NCBI GenBank assembly: GCA_017643395.1
Contig: JAEPNP010000001.1
Coordinates: forward strand, 1,323,806-1,387,805
Direction of reading: 5' to 3'
Source: Rhodothermales bacterium
Lineage (GTDB): Bacteria; Bacteroidota; Rhodothermia; Rhodothermales; UBA10348
DNA length: 64,000 nt
Shown here one piece after another: positions 37,201 through 44,610 of the stretch (positions within the stretch are counted from its first letter, which is position 1; each line of letters starts with the position of its first letter). Under the pieces are notes generated by a model that saw only the letters and a program-made list of their open reading frames with translations, searched no databases and had not been told where the DNA came from. Position numbers and translations under genes: made by a program.

Positions 37201-38384
37201 ATTCCGCTGCCGGACGCACTCTTGAAGATCAGGACGATGTCGTTGCCCGAGTTCCAGCCGCTCCGGTCGACCACCTCCTGGATGACGGACGAGAGGTCTG
37301 GAGTCTGTTGATCGGCGCCCTCATCCGAGACCGATTGCCAATGGGGGATCGACCAGCTGACGCTGGCGGTCGTCTCCGTTCGAGAGCCGATGTTGTTGTT
37401 CGACGAGGTGAAGGTCGAGGCATCGTCCACGTCCTCTGCCCGGATAGTCACCTCAATGGCGGTATTGGCTTCGGTCTCGTCGACGTGGAATTGAACCGTC
37501 GCTGACGAAATGGAGGCTCCCTGAGGAATGGCGATGGACTGGAAGCGCATGCCCACATACTGCTCGCCACCGTCAGTCATCAGTTCGAGGTCGGAGCTGT
37601 TGAGGTCCATGGAGCCCCCGCTGACCGCCTGCTCGGCGTCATCGCTGGACTGGGAAACCGAGCTGGAAACGCTGCCGCCTCCGGGGGTGGTATATGAGAC
37701 CTCCAACAGGGGAGCCGATCCCGATTCGCCGTCATAGGCCTCGGCCGTGCGCTTGCCGCTTCCGGAGGACTTCTTGATGATCAGCACAATGTCGTTGCCT
37801 GAACTCCAGCCACCCCGGTCTACGATTTCCTGGATAATCGCCGACAGGTCGGGCGTCTGCTGATCACTGCCTTCGTCATTGACGGACTGCCAGTGTGGAA
37901 TCGACCAGTCCACGGTTGCCGACGTCTCCGTGCGTGAGCTGATATCGTTGTTGGAGCTCGAGAACGTCGACGCGTCGTCGATATCCTCTCCGCTGATGGT
38001 GACCTCAATCGCCGTCGACGACTCCGTCTCGTCGACGTGAAACTGCACCGTGGCGGACGTGATGTTGGCCCCAGCCGGAATGCTGATCGACTGGAATCGA
38101 AGGCCGATGTACTGGTCGCCTCCGTCATCGACCAATTCCAGATCGGTGCTGTTCAGATACATGGAGCCGCTGCTCGCATCCTGCTCGGCATCATCGCTGG
38201 ACGAACTGACGCGGACCGAGACGCTTTGCGCGTGGCCGACTTGCCCGGTCAAGAGACTCAACGGCACCAGAGCGGCCGTGAGCAAGAGCACACGTCGACA
38301 GACCCGAATCAGCCAGGGCTCTCGGGAAAAGGGGGCGCGATGTGAATTGAGGGCACGCACGCTCGCACGCGCAGCGCAAGGCAC
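34230..38384 (-). CDS. Giant secreted multidomain protein with tandem repeat domains and T9SS sorting domain
   Basis: 1384 residues. After a 31-residue N-tail comes a signal peptide (VLLLTAALVPLSLLTGQVGHAQ). Two tandem 170-residue beta domains (62-234 and 246-416; period 184) share SSDDAEQ, GLRFQSI/GMRFQSI, SATVQFHVDETE, SIPHWQSV, DQQTPDLS and RTAEAYDGES. Then an Ig-like domain (about 420-505), long Ser/Thr/Gly-rich stretches with lamin/beta-helix flavour (TATGNWSAAATWE), and a terminal T9SS type A sorting domain (QNYPNPFNPRTSIRF...VFDLLGRRLQ...GLPSGHYFYRI). Surface-attached; adhesion or carbohydrate binding is likely. It precedes the pilin-like/chaperone/usher-like genes by 64 bases on the same strand. 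Confidence 0.9.
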   Translation of the reverse strand: MPCAARASVRALNSHRAPFSREPWLIRVCRRVLLLTAALVPLSLLTGQVGHAQSVSVRVSSSSDDAEQDASSGSMYLNSTDLELVDDGGDQYIGLRFQSISIPAGANITSATVQFHVDETESSTAIEVTISGEDIDDASTFSSSNNDISSRTETSATVDWSIPHWQSVNDEGSDQQTPDLSAIIQEIVDRGGWSSGNDIVLIIKKSSGSGKRTAEAYDGESGSAPLLEVSYTTPGGGSVSSSVSQSSDDAEQAVSGGSMDLNSSDLELMTDGGEQYVGMRFQSIAIPQGASISSATVQFHVDETEANTAIEVTIRAEDVDDASTFTSSNNNIGSRTETTASVSWSIPHWQSVSDEGADQQTPDLSSVIQEVVDRSGWNSGNDIVLIFKSASGSGIRTAEAYDGESSNAPRLDISYLTPPGAPTITPPTTPTTDITPTISGTGTEDGGTITLTSSLQGTLSPTTTVSSGTWSITTGVLMGGTHTITAVHANASGDSPTSSGVTLEVDTSDLSYRSAATGNWSAAATWEVNDNSTWISAVEAPDFGDGVITVQSGHTVTVDVSTTSDETYVASGGTLSLQAALRLTDADTPGLDVSGTVVNASTFAVAGSPTITIQSGGVWQHAQDGGNLPPVANTTWASGSTLLVTGVTGTLPGNFTDSYAHLTWNVTSQSASLDLNGSPAAVSGNLTVQSTGSGTLQWGSADDLTLGGNLAVTGGTFLFSDAAGTLTAADVSITGGTVRLTDGAALPTFNVTGDFVLNGGTLEEIGSSTASVKFNGSSAQDITAASGFNGEIDLYVENTGGIVLHAGLAGIRHLTSTSGALDFNNNDVSLAGSLTAGTAISNAATLTMTGSSVATLTYSPGTLTIPTLAVDKSGSTLALATDLTASSTVAVRAGTLNVNGNTLQLSHGATLYNGGTVSGTITMQRTYSQASDGWRMIASPLSGVNYSDLNAAFHTQGASWADFSQGSATLQAPDFSNQDWTELSGSDAAFSEAGGYILYMFNEVNSTTLLPATWSVTGTLWGASSVSLPWNTQETDSYSFIGNPTPSKLDWHAVVAASTNLAATYATWDPSLTTGGGLTGYKFYNSTSQVGAASRYISPFTAMMVRPTATGGSIAFPTSEAANLGTSDYFGKGGKPAAYVQLWIEGEGVADSETYLTFAEGAKQGADSGDTPRPAPLAPDYVTLASLESDRSLAFDHRDMSGGMATYDIALLASRPGRYRLSWPALADIPEDWHLRLQDLKDFRTLDLRIADGVWVVLTDDEVVPSPDFEDYKPSARFRLVVVDPALATMPDPEVASNEMILAQNYPNPFNPRTSIRFFLPEADHVQVEVFDLLGRRLQTLVDGTREAGWHDVRWTAGGLPSGHYFYRIHAGQTVLTRTMILAR
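37137..38201 (-). repeat. Tandem duplicated domain-coding segments (two copies)
   Basis: Copy 1 covers 37683-38201 and copy 2 covers 37137-37649 inside the giant T9SS gene, period 552 bases. Protein identity is high over the core, with conservation of whole phrases such as SATVQFHVDETE and RTAEAYDGES. Confidence 0.8.
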
Positions 38385-38606
38385 GTTCCATCGCGCCTTC
38401 CTGCGGTCAGATGCGTGCGAAGACGGCTCGCGGCGCGGACACCAGGAAAAACATGCCCCCCTTGGGCAAGACGCGGCCGTTCCTGCAGAATGGGCGGCCG
38501 GTGCCCGCGGCGACCTGAGCGGAACTGCAACAGACCGTTACAGGAGTCGACCTGTGCGCCTCCAGATGTTAAGAGGAACAAGTGCACCACAAAACGAATC
38601 ACATGA

Positions 38607-38623
38607 TGTCAAAATTGATGACA
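38607..38623. promoter_or_regulatory. Possible autoregulatory site of the antitoxin gene
   Basis: Inverted repeat TGTCA-N7-TGACA ending 9 bases before the antitoxin ATG. The placement suits an antitoxin operator; the site is short and could be chance. Confidence 0.3.
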
Positions 38624-38632
38624 GGCTGTGCC

Positions 38633-38830
38633 ATGCGCACCACGGTCAACCTTGACAAGAGTCTCCTGGAGGAGGCGGAACGACTCACTGGAATCGAATC
38701 GCGTTCGCAACTGCTCAATGCCGGCCTGAGATCACTTGTCGAACGAGCAGCGGCTCGCCGGCTGGCTGCGTTGGGCGGCAGCTCTCCCGACATTACCCCG
38801 ATCCCAAGACGTCGCGACTACACGGCCTGA
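38633..38830 (+). CDS. VapB-type antitoxin without partner toxin
   Basis: 65 residues from the ATG at 38633 (RTTVNLDKSLLEEAERLTG); upstream in-frame ATGs would add a tail unlike the family. The start is the ribbon strand of a ribbon-helix-helix protein, followed by two helices (SRSQLLNAGLRSLVERAAARR) and a Pro/Arg-rich toxin-binding tail (DITPIPRRRDYTA), as in VapB antitoxins of the MT2191/VapB family. In a normal TA operon a PIN-domain VapC gene would follow; here the next bases run straight into the oppositely oriented bshB1. So it is an orphan, or the toxin was lost. Confidence 0.75.
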   Translation: MRTTVNLDKSLLEEAERLTGIESRSQLLNAGLRSLVERAAARRLAALGGSSPDITPIPRRRDYTA

Positions 38831-38834
38831 CCGC

Positions 38835-39611
38835 CTACCGCACCTCTCGCCCGCGCACCAGCACTTGCATCAGGTCCGTCACCCCCACGGGTCCGTGACG
38901 GTACAGGAAGCCCTCGCCGTGCGATGCCCCGATGCGATACCCCAGCGCTACAGCCCGGGACTCGATGAACTTCAGAAAGCCAGGGTTCGAGATGAACGTC
39001 TCCGGTTCGTCCTCCCCCGCCTTATAGTCCTCGGAATGGAACTGCGATGAGTATGCCAGCAGCGCGCGTGTCCGCTGCTCCCAAACCTCCCCCACGTCCA
39101 CCACGAAGTCCGGGATGAAGTCGATGGACTGCATGTAGTGCAACACGTGACTCGGCCGCCACGGCTCCTGATCCTGACCGAATTCCTGGCTGGTGATCTT
39201 GATCAGTCCGGCCTGGAAAATGGCATCGGCCACCAGCTGCGCACCGGCCGGGTGATCCGGATGCCTGCAGTCCGGAGCCCCGATCAGTACTATGTGTGGC
39301 CGGTACTTGCGAATCGTGCGCAGCACGCGCCACCGATTCTCGACGGTGTTCGTGATGTCGCCGTCGGCGAAGCCCAGGTTCTCTCGGGCGTGTACGCCCA
39401 GAATGCGCCCCGCCTCGGCGGCCTCCTTGGCCCGCAGGTCCACGCTTCCCCGGCTGCCGAGCTCGCCGCGGGTCAGGTCCACAATGCCAACCCGGTAGCC
39501 CTGCTTCACCAAGAGGGCCACGGTGCCGCCTGCACAAAGCTCCACGTCATCCGGGTGCGCCCCGAACGCCAGGACGTCAAGGGGCTCGACGCTGATGGGA
39601 GCCGCGGCCAT
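38835..39611 (-). CDS. bshB1: Bacillithiol biosynthesis deacetylase BshB1
   Basis: 258 residues. Zinc-dependent LmbE-type deacetylase that removes the acetyl group of GlcNAc-malate in bacillithiol synthesis; cytoplasmic. Seen: FGAHPDDVE (metal motif near the N-terminus), TRGELGSRG, RENLGFADG, and PDCRHPDHPAGAQLV (HPDH, second metal site). Length and the closing GEGF-type segment suit BshB1 rather than generic LmbE proteins. The start overlaps the leuS stop by 1 base (TGATG). BshC lies just beyond leuS; BshA is not in the window. Confidence 0.93.
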   Translation of the reverse strand: MAAAPISVEPLDVLAFGAHPDDVELCAGGTVALLVKQGYRVGIVDLTRGELGSRGSVDLRAKEAAEAGRILGVHARENLGFADGDITNTVENRWRVLRTIRKYRPHIVLIGAPDCRHPDHPAGAQLVADAIFQAGLIKITSQEFGQDQEPWRPSHVLHYMQSIDFIPDFVVDVGEVWEQRTRALLAYSSQFHSEDYKAGEDEPETFISNPGFLKFIESRAVALGYRIGASHGEGFLYRHGPVGVTDLMQVLVRGREVR

Positions 39612-42304
39612 CAGTTCGCGACGAAGTTGACGATGCGCCCCGGCACATAAATCTCGCGGCGCATGGTCTTTCCGTCGATGTGCCGGGCCACGTTCTCCTC
39701 GCCCCTGGCCTGCGCCAGGATGGCGTCCTTGGACGCGTCGGCCGGCACCTGGATGTTGGCCCGGAGCTTTCCGTTGACCTGCACGGCAATTGCCATGGTG
39801 TCCTCCACCAGATACTGCTCAAGCGCCTCGGGGAAGGGCTCATAGGCCAACGATTCGCCGTGACCCAGCCGGGACCACAGCTCCTCCGCCATGTGCGGTG
39901 CCAGCGGTGCCAGCATCAGTACGAATGGCTCGGCCACGTCGCGTGGTACCGGCGCCTCCAGCTTGGCCAGCAGCTCGATGAGCGCGGCAATCGCGGTGTT
40001 GAACCGCATCCCGTCAAAGTCGTCGCCGACCTTGCTGATGGTCTTGTGCAGAGCACGCAGCACATCGTCCGAGGCGGCCTCTTCGGAGACCTGTAGACCG
40101 TCATCGCCCACAAACGTGCGCCACACCCGCTTCAGGAAGCGGTTCACGCCCACAATGTCGCGGGTATTCCAGGGCTTGGAGGCGTCCAGTGGACCCAGGT
40201 ACATCTCGTAGAGGCGCAGCGTATCGCAGCCAAAGCGATCGTTGATCTCGTCGGGGGAGACGGCATTCTTCAGGCTCTTGCCCATCTTGCCGTACTCCTG
40301 AGTCACCGGCTCCCCCTGGTAGAAGAACTGCCTTCCGGGCGCGTCCTGCACCTCGAGCGCAGGCTTGCCGTCCTGATCCACGACCTCTTCGGCCGAAACC
40401 GCGATGCCACGCGCATCCCGGTAGGCGAAAGCCTGGATGTAGCCCTGGTTGAACAGTCTGCCGAAGGGCTCCGGGGTCGACACATGACCGAGGTCGTACA
40501 GCACCTTGTGCCAGAAGCGGGCATAGAGCAGGTGCAGCACCGCGTGCTCGACGCCGCCCACATACAGATCAACGCCGTTCTCGCCCATCCAGTACCGCTC
40601 CTGCTCGGGATCGACGAACTGGTCGGTGTTGGTATTGTCGATGAAACGCAGGTAGTACCAGCACGACCCCGCCCACTGGGGCATGGTGTTCAGTTCGCGT
40701 TCGTACCGCACACCGTCAAGCTCCACAAACCGCCAGTCCTGATCTGCCCTGCCCAGCGGTGGCACCGGCGGTGCATTCGGGTCGTCGGAAGCGGTGGGCC
40801 GGAAGTCGTCCATCGGCGGAAGCTCCACGGGCAGCTGCTCATCGGGCACCGCGCGGATTGTGCCGTCCGGGGCATGAAGCACCGGGAACGGCTCACCCCA
40901 GTAACGCTGCCTGCTGAAAAGCCAGTCACGCAGCTTGTAGGTCACCGCACGCGTGCCATGGCCCTTCTCCTCGAGCCAGTCGATCATGCGGCTCTTGGCC
41001 TCAACCACGCCGAGTCCGTCCAGGAATCCGGAGTTGATGGCCGGACCCTCGCCGGTGAACGCCTTGCCGTCAAAACCCTCGGAGGGCTGAACCGTGCGGA
41101 TGATCGGCAGGCCGAACACCTCGGCAAACTCCCAGTCCCGCTCGTCCTGACCCGGCACGGCCATGATGGCCCCGGTGCCGTAGCCCATCAGCACATAATC
41201 CGCGATCCACACGGGAATGCGCTCCCCGTTCGCTGGGTTGAGGGCGTAGCCGCCCGTGAACACGCCGGTTTTGGTCTTGGCGTCGATCATGCGGTCCCGA
41301 TCGGTCTGGCGGGCCGCCTGCTCGCGGTACGCCTCAACGGCCTCGCGCTGCTCGTCGGTGGTCAGCTGATCAACAAGCCCGTGCTCCGGCGCCAGCACCA
41401 TGTAGGTGGCGCCGAACAGCGTGTCCGGGCGCGTGGTGAAGACCTCGATGATCTCCGAAGATCCATCCACCTCAAACCGGACGTGCGCGCCTTCGCTGCG
41501 GCCCACCCAGTTGCGCTGCATCAGCCGCACGGGCTCCGGCCAGTCCACATCATCCAGGTCGTCGGCCAGGCGGTCCGCGTAGGCCGTAATGCGCAGCATC
41601 CACTGCTTCAGCGGCCGCTGGAAGACCGGATGGTTTCCACGCTCGGAGCGCCCATCGTTCGTGACTTCCTCATTGGCCAGCACCGTGCCCAGCGCCGGGC
41701 ACCAGTTTACGGGCACCTCTGCCAGGTAGGCCAACCGGTGTTCGGCCAGGCGCTGCTCCTGCTGGGCATGTGTGAGCGAACGCCAGGCCGGGTCGTTGGC
41801 CTCGAAGCGATCGCGAAGCTCGGCAATCGGCCGCGCCCGACCCGCGTCCGCGTCATACCAGGAGTCGAACAGCTTGAGGAAGATCCACTGCGTCCACTTG
41901 TAGTAGTCGACGTCGGTGGTGGCCAGCACGCGGTCCCAGTCATAGGACAACCCGAGCGCCTTCAGCTGCCGCAGCATGTTGGCGATGTTGTTCTCGGTGG
42001 TCACTCGCGGATGCACACCGTGCTCCACCGCAAACTGCTCCGCCGGCAGGCCGAATGCATCGAAGCCCATCGGATGCAGCACGTTGAAGCCCTTCATGCG
42101 CTTGAACCGCGCGGTGATATCCGTGGCGATGTACCCCAACGGATGCCCCACGTGCAGCCCCACACCGGACGGATAGGGAAACATGTCCAGCACGTAGTAC
42201 TTGGGCTTGCTGGTGTCTACATCAGCCGGCACGCGGAAGATTTTCTTCTCCTCCCAATGCTTCTGCCAGCGGGACTCTATCTCCTGAAACGGGTAGTCTG
42301 CCAT
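39611..42304 (-). CDS. leuS: Leucyl-tRNA synthetase
   Basis: 897 residues. Class I aminoacyl-tRNA synthetase that charges tRNA-Leu; cytoplasmic and essential. HIGH motif as HVGH at 51-54 (PYPSGVGLHVGHPLGY); an editing domain insert in the middle (TTRPDTLFGATYMVLAPEH); WGEPFPV before the catalytic half; the KMSKS loop is KMGKS at 673-677; then the anticodon-binding helix bundle and the C-terminal domain. The length is normal for bacterial LeuRS. Flanked by the bacillithiol genes bshC (35 bases upstream) and bshB1 (overlapping stop). Confidence 0.97.
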   Translation of the reverse strand: MADYPFQEIESRWQKHWEEKKIFRVPADVDTSKPKYYVLDMFPYPSGVGLHVGHPLGYIATDITARFKRMKGFNVLHPMGFDAFGLPAEQFAVEHGVHPRVTTENNIANMLRQLKALGLSYDWDRVLATTDVDYYKWTQWIFLKLFDSWYDADAGRARPIAELRDRFEANDPAWRSLTHAQQEQRLAEHRLAYLAEVPVNWCPALGTVLANEEVTNDGRSERGNHPVFQRPLKQWMLRITAYADRLADDLDDVDWPEPVRLMQRNWVGRSEGAHVRFEVDGSSEIIEVFTTRPDTLFGATYMVLAPEHGLVDQLTTDEQREAVEAYREQAARQTDRDRMIDAKTKTGVFTGGYALNPANGERIPVWIADYVLMGYGTGAIMAVPGQDERDWEFAEVFGLPIIRTVQPSEGFDGKAFTGEGPAINSGFLDGLGVVEAKSRMIDWLEEKGHGTRAVTYKLRDWLFSRQRYWGEPFPVLHAPDGTIRAVPDEQLPVELPPMDDFRPTASDDPNAPPVPPLGRADQDWRFVELDGVRYERELNTMPQWAGSCWYYLRFIDNTNTDQFVDPEQERYWMGENGVDLYVGGVEHAVLHLLYARFWHKVLYDLGHVSTPEPFGRLFNQGYIQAFAYRDARGIAVSAEEVVDQDGKPALEVQDAPGRQFFYQGEPVTQEYGKMGKSLKNAVSPDEINDRFGCDTLRLYEMYLGPLDASKPWNTRDIVGVNRFLKRVWRTFVGDDGLQVSEEAASDDVLRALHKTISKVGDDFDGMRFNTAIAALIELLAKLEAPVPRDVAEPFVLMLAPLAPHMAEELWSRLGHGESLAYEPFPEALEQYLVEDTMAIAVQVNGKLRANIQVPADASKDAILAQARGEENVARHIDGKTMRREIYVPGRIVNFVAN

Positions 42305-42339
42305 CTATCGGTCCGGGGCCGCGCTCGCGGCGGCGGGTT

Positions 42340-43971
42340 CTACAGGTCCACCAGGAGGTGGCTGCGGGTATCGGTGTCGAGTCTGTCCATCAGACAGACG
42401 TAGAAATCCATGCCGTACTTGGTAGTGAAGTACAGCGGGGAGAGCACGCGCTCCTGCGGTTTGCCCATGGGGAAGAGCCCATCGGCCACTTTCTCGACCT
42501 GCGCGCGCAGCTGGTCGTGATTGCGCCGGTCTGCCTTGAGCACGCGCTCCTTGAGACGAATCAGCTCTTTTTGCATGGCCGCGCGGGTGGCGTCCACGGA
42601 CTTCTTGAGCGATGGGTCCACAGCGGTCGCAACCGGGGCCAGCGGGCCGATCAGCTTATTCACCTCGCCGATCGTGCGGCCGAAGGTGCCCTCTACATCC
42701 ACTTCCAGGCGCTCGCGGGCAATCTCGGCAAACAGCTTGTCGGCGTCCTTGCTGAAGCGGGCCGGGGGTTCGCCCAGTTTGTCGAGCGAGCGGCGGATGC
42801 CGGGCTCGATGAAGGTCAGGCTCACGCGCGGGAAGATGACCGGCATGACCAGGTCTGCCCACGCGTACACACCCCTGTATTGCCCGAAGTAGGCGGTCTC
42901 ACCAGGGCCACCGACATAGGCGGCCGTCGGAAACAGCCAGTCCTGGGTCAGGGGCCGCGTAACCACGTTCGGACTGAACCGCTCGGGTTCGGCGTCCAGG
43001 AGAGCCTCCAGGTCCGAAGCACTCCAGGACTGGTCAGTGCCGCGCAGGTGGAACCGCCCGTCGTCGACATCCAGTGGCAGCCGCTGCCCCTCGTGGATCA
43101 TGAACAGGTTGCTCGGCCGGATGTGCACCTGGGCGTGGTATTCCCGGGCGATGTGCTCCGTTGCGCTCCTCAGCGCCGCATCGGACCCCGCCGAGTCGCG
43201 GATTTCTTTCCGCCAGAGCGGCGTCGCCAGGCGTTTCACGCGCGGGTCGTCCTGGGCAAAGATCACCAGGCCTGTGCCTGGCAGGAGCATGCGCATCAGG
43301 CGGGCAAACCCGTCCCGGAAGGTCTCGCCCTCCCGGTAGCAGTTGCGCACAGCGCCCATCACCTGGCCGCGGAAGTCGGTACCGGGCAACGCCGCCTCGA
43401 GCGCATCGACCAGCTCATTGATTTCCGGGCCGAACGTCAGTGCGCCGACCGGCCCGGTGTTATCCACCGGAGGCTTTGGATAGGTAAAGGAGCCGCCGGG
43501 CACATGCGCGGTGGCCATCTCCTCAAAGTCGTGATCCTCGGATCCAAGCCAGAAGACTGGCACGAACGGCCGGCCGGAGGCCGCCTCCAGCTCGCGTGCC
43601 AGCAGCACGCTGGTCATCGCCTTCAGCACCGAATAGGCCGGACCGCCGAACAGGCCCACCTGCTGGCCGGTGACAATGGCTGCCGCCTCGGGGTCGGCGA
43701 GCTTCTCGATGTTGGCAAGTGCGGACGGGTCGTCCCCCCAGAGCCGGTGCTGATCTCTCAGGATCTGAACCAGCGCTTCGCGGTCGGCGTGCGGCGCCGC
43801 GGCGGTCTCCCGGGCGCGGGCCAGCAGCGTCTCGCGGTCAAACCCGCCTCCGTAAAAGCGAACAGCCTCTTCGCGAGAGGCTGTGTAGTCCACAAACAGG
43901 TCCGAAAAGCCGGCTATCTCACCGTAGGGGACCCGCTGGATATCGCTTGCGACGCTACAGTCCGCTTCCAC
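42340..43971 (-). CDS. bshC: Bacillithiol biosynthesis cysteine-adding enzyme BshC
   Basis: 543 residues. Last step of bacillithiol synthesis: adds Cys to GlcN-malate. Seen family phrases: ASREEAVRFYGG near the start, AAAIVTGQQVGLFGGPAYSVLKA (nucleotide-like loop), PVFWLGSEDHDFEEM, WLFPTAAYVGGPGETAYFGQ, and near the end PQERVLSPLYFTTKYGMDF. Length agrees with the family. The ATG lies 1 base past the DUF151-nuclease stop, so the two are co-transcribed. With bshB1 it shows that this organism makes bacillithiol. Confidence 0.95.
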   Translation of the reverse strand: MEADCSVASDIQRVPYGEIAGFSDLFVDYTASREEAVRFYGGGFDRETLLARARETAAAPHADREALVQILRDQHRLWGDDPSALANIEKLADPEAAAIVTGQQVGLFGGPAYSVLKAMTSVLLARELEAASGRPFVPVFWLGSEDHDFEEMATAHVPGGSFTYPKPPVDNTGPVGALTFGPEINELVDALEAALPGTDFRGQVMGAVRNCYREGETFRDGFARLMRMLLPGTGLVIFAQDDPRVKRLATPLWRKEIRDSAGSDAALRSATEHIAREYHAQVHIRPSNLFMIHEGQRLPLDVDDGRFHLRGTDQSWSASDLEALLDAEPERFSPNVVTRPLTQDWLFPTAAYVGGPGETAYFGQYRGVYAWADLVMPVIFPRVSLTFIEPGIRRSLDKLGEPPARFSKDADKLFAEIARERLEVDVEGTFGRTIGEVNKLIGPLAPVATAVDPSLKKSVDATRAAMQKELIRLKERVLKADRRNHDQLRAQVEKVADGLFPMGKPQERVLSPLYFTTKYGMDFYVCLMDRLDTDTRSHLLVDL

Positions 43972-43972
43972 G

Positions 43973-44587
43973 TCAATTGGAGCCCTGCATGCGGGCGATT
44001 TCGTCCCGCAATTTTGCGGCCTTCTCGTAGTCCTCTTCCGCGATGGCCTTCTCCAGATCGGCCGTCATCTTGTCAATCCGGGAGCGCGGGGCCTCGGCGG
44101 TGGCGGCCTGTTCCTCGACGGCCTCCTCTTCGTCTCCGTCTTCGGAGGCAGCGGCCGGCGCGCCTTCCAGTTCATCATCCTCCGTGGGAATGCCGGCCTC
44201 ATCCAGCACGCCGGGGGCCACGAAGATGGGCGCATCCACACGTACGGCCAGGGCAACGGCATCCGAAGGCCGGCAGTCCAGCTGACCCTCTTCGCCGGCC
44301 ACCGTGTAGCGGATCTTGGCGAAGAACGTGCCCTCACGCAGCTCGTCGATGATGATGTCGATCACATCGCCCTGCACCGCATCGAACAGATCCCGCAGCA
44401 GGTCATGGGTCATCGGGCGCGGAGGCTGGATCTTCTCCAGCTCCAGCGCGATGGCCTGGGCCTCAAACGCTCCGATGATGATCGGAAGTCGGCGATTTCC
44501 ATCCACCTCGCCCAGGACCAGCGCATACGCACCGCCGCTGGAGGGGCTGGTGGAGAGACCAATAATGTCAACCTGAATGAAATCCAT
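43973..44587 (-). CDS. Bifunctional nuclease (DUF151) with C-terminal UVR motif
   Basis: 204 residues. N-terminal DUF151/BFN domain (about 1-145: GGAYALVLGEVDGNRRLPIIIGAFEAQAIALEL, RPMTHDL, RPSDAVALAVR), reported in other organisms to have DNase/RNase activity. An acidic Ala/Glu linker follows, then a UvrB/UvrC-type motif at 165-200 (LEKAIAEEDYEKAAKLRDEI). Such UVR-tailed forms are usual in Bacteroidota. It lies 23 bases after hisC. Physiological role is not established; the nuclease label comes from the family name. Confidence 0.9.
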   Translation of the reverse strand: MDFIQVDIIGLSTSPSSGGAYALVLGEVDGNRRLPIIIGAFEAQAIALELEKIQPPRPMTHDLLRDLFDAVQGDVIDIIIDELREGTFFAKIRYTVAGEEGQLDCRPSDAVALAVRVDAPIFVAPGVLDEAGIPTEDDELEGAPAAASEDGDEEEAVEEQAATAEAPRSRIDKMTADLEKAIAEEDYEKAAKLRDEIARMQGSN

Positions 44588-44610
44588 GAATGGAGGTCTT
44601 GCGGTGGGAT

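Noticed and set aside
40484-42403. Plus-strand open frame of 639 codons opposite leuS
   Set aside because: Antisense to an unmistakable leucyl-tRNA synthetase; composition typical of a shadow.
42358-44352. Plus-strand open frame of 664 codons opposite bshC and the DUF151 nuclease
   Set aside because: Spans two real minus-strand genes; Arg/His/Pro-rich, no domain.
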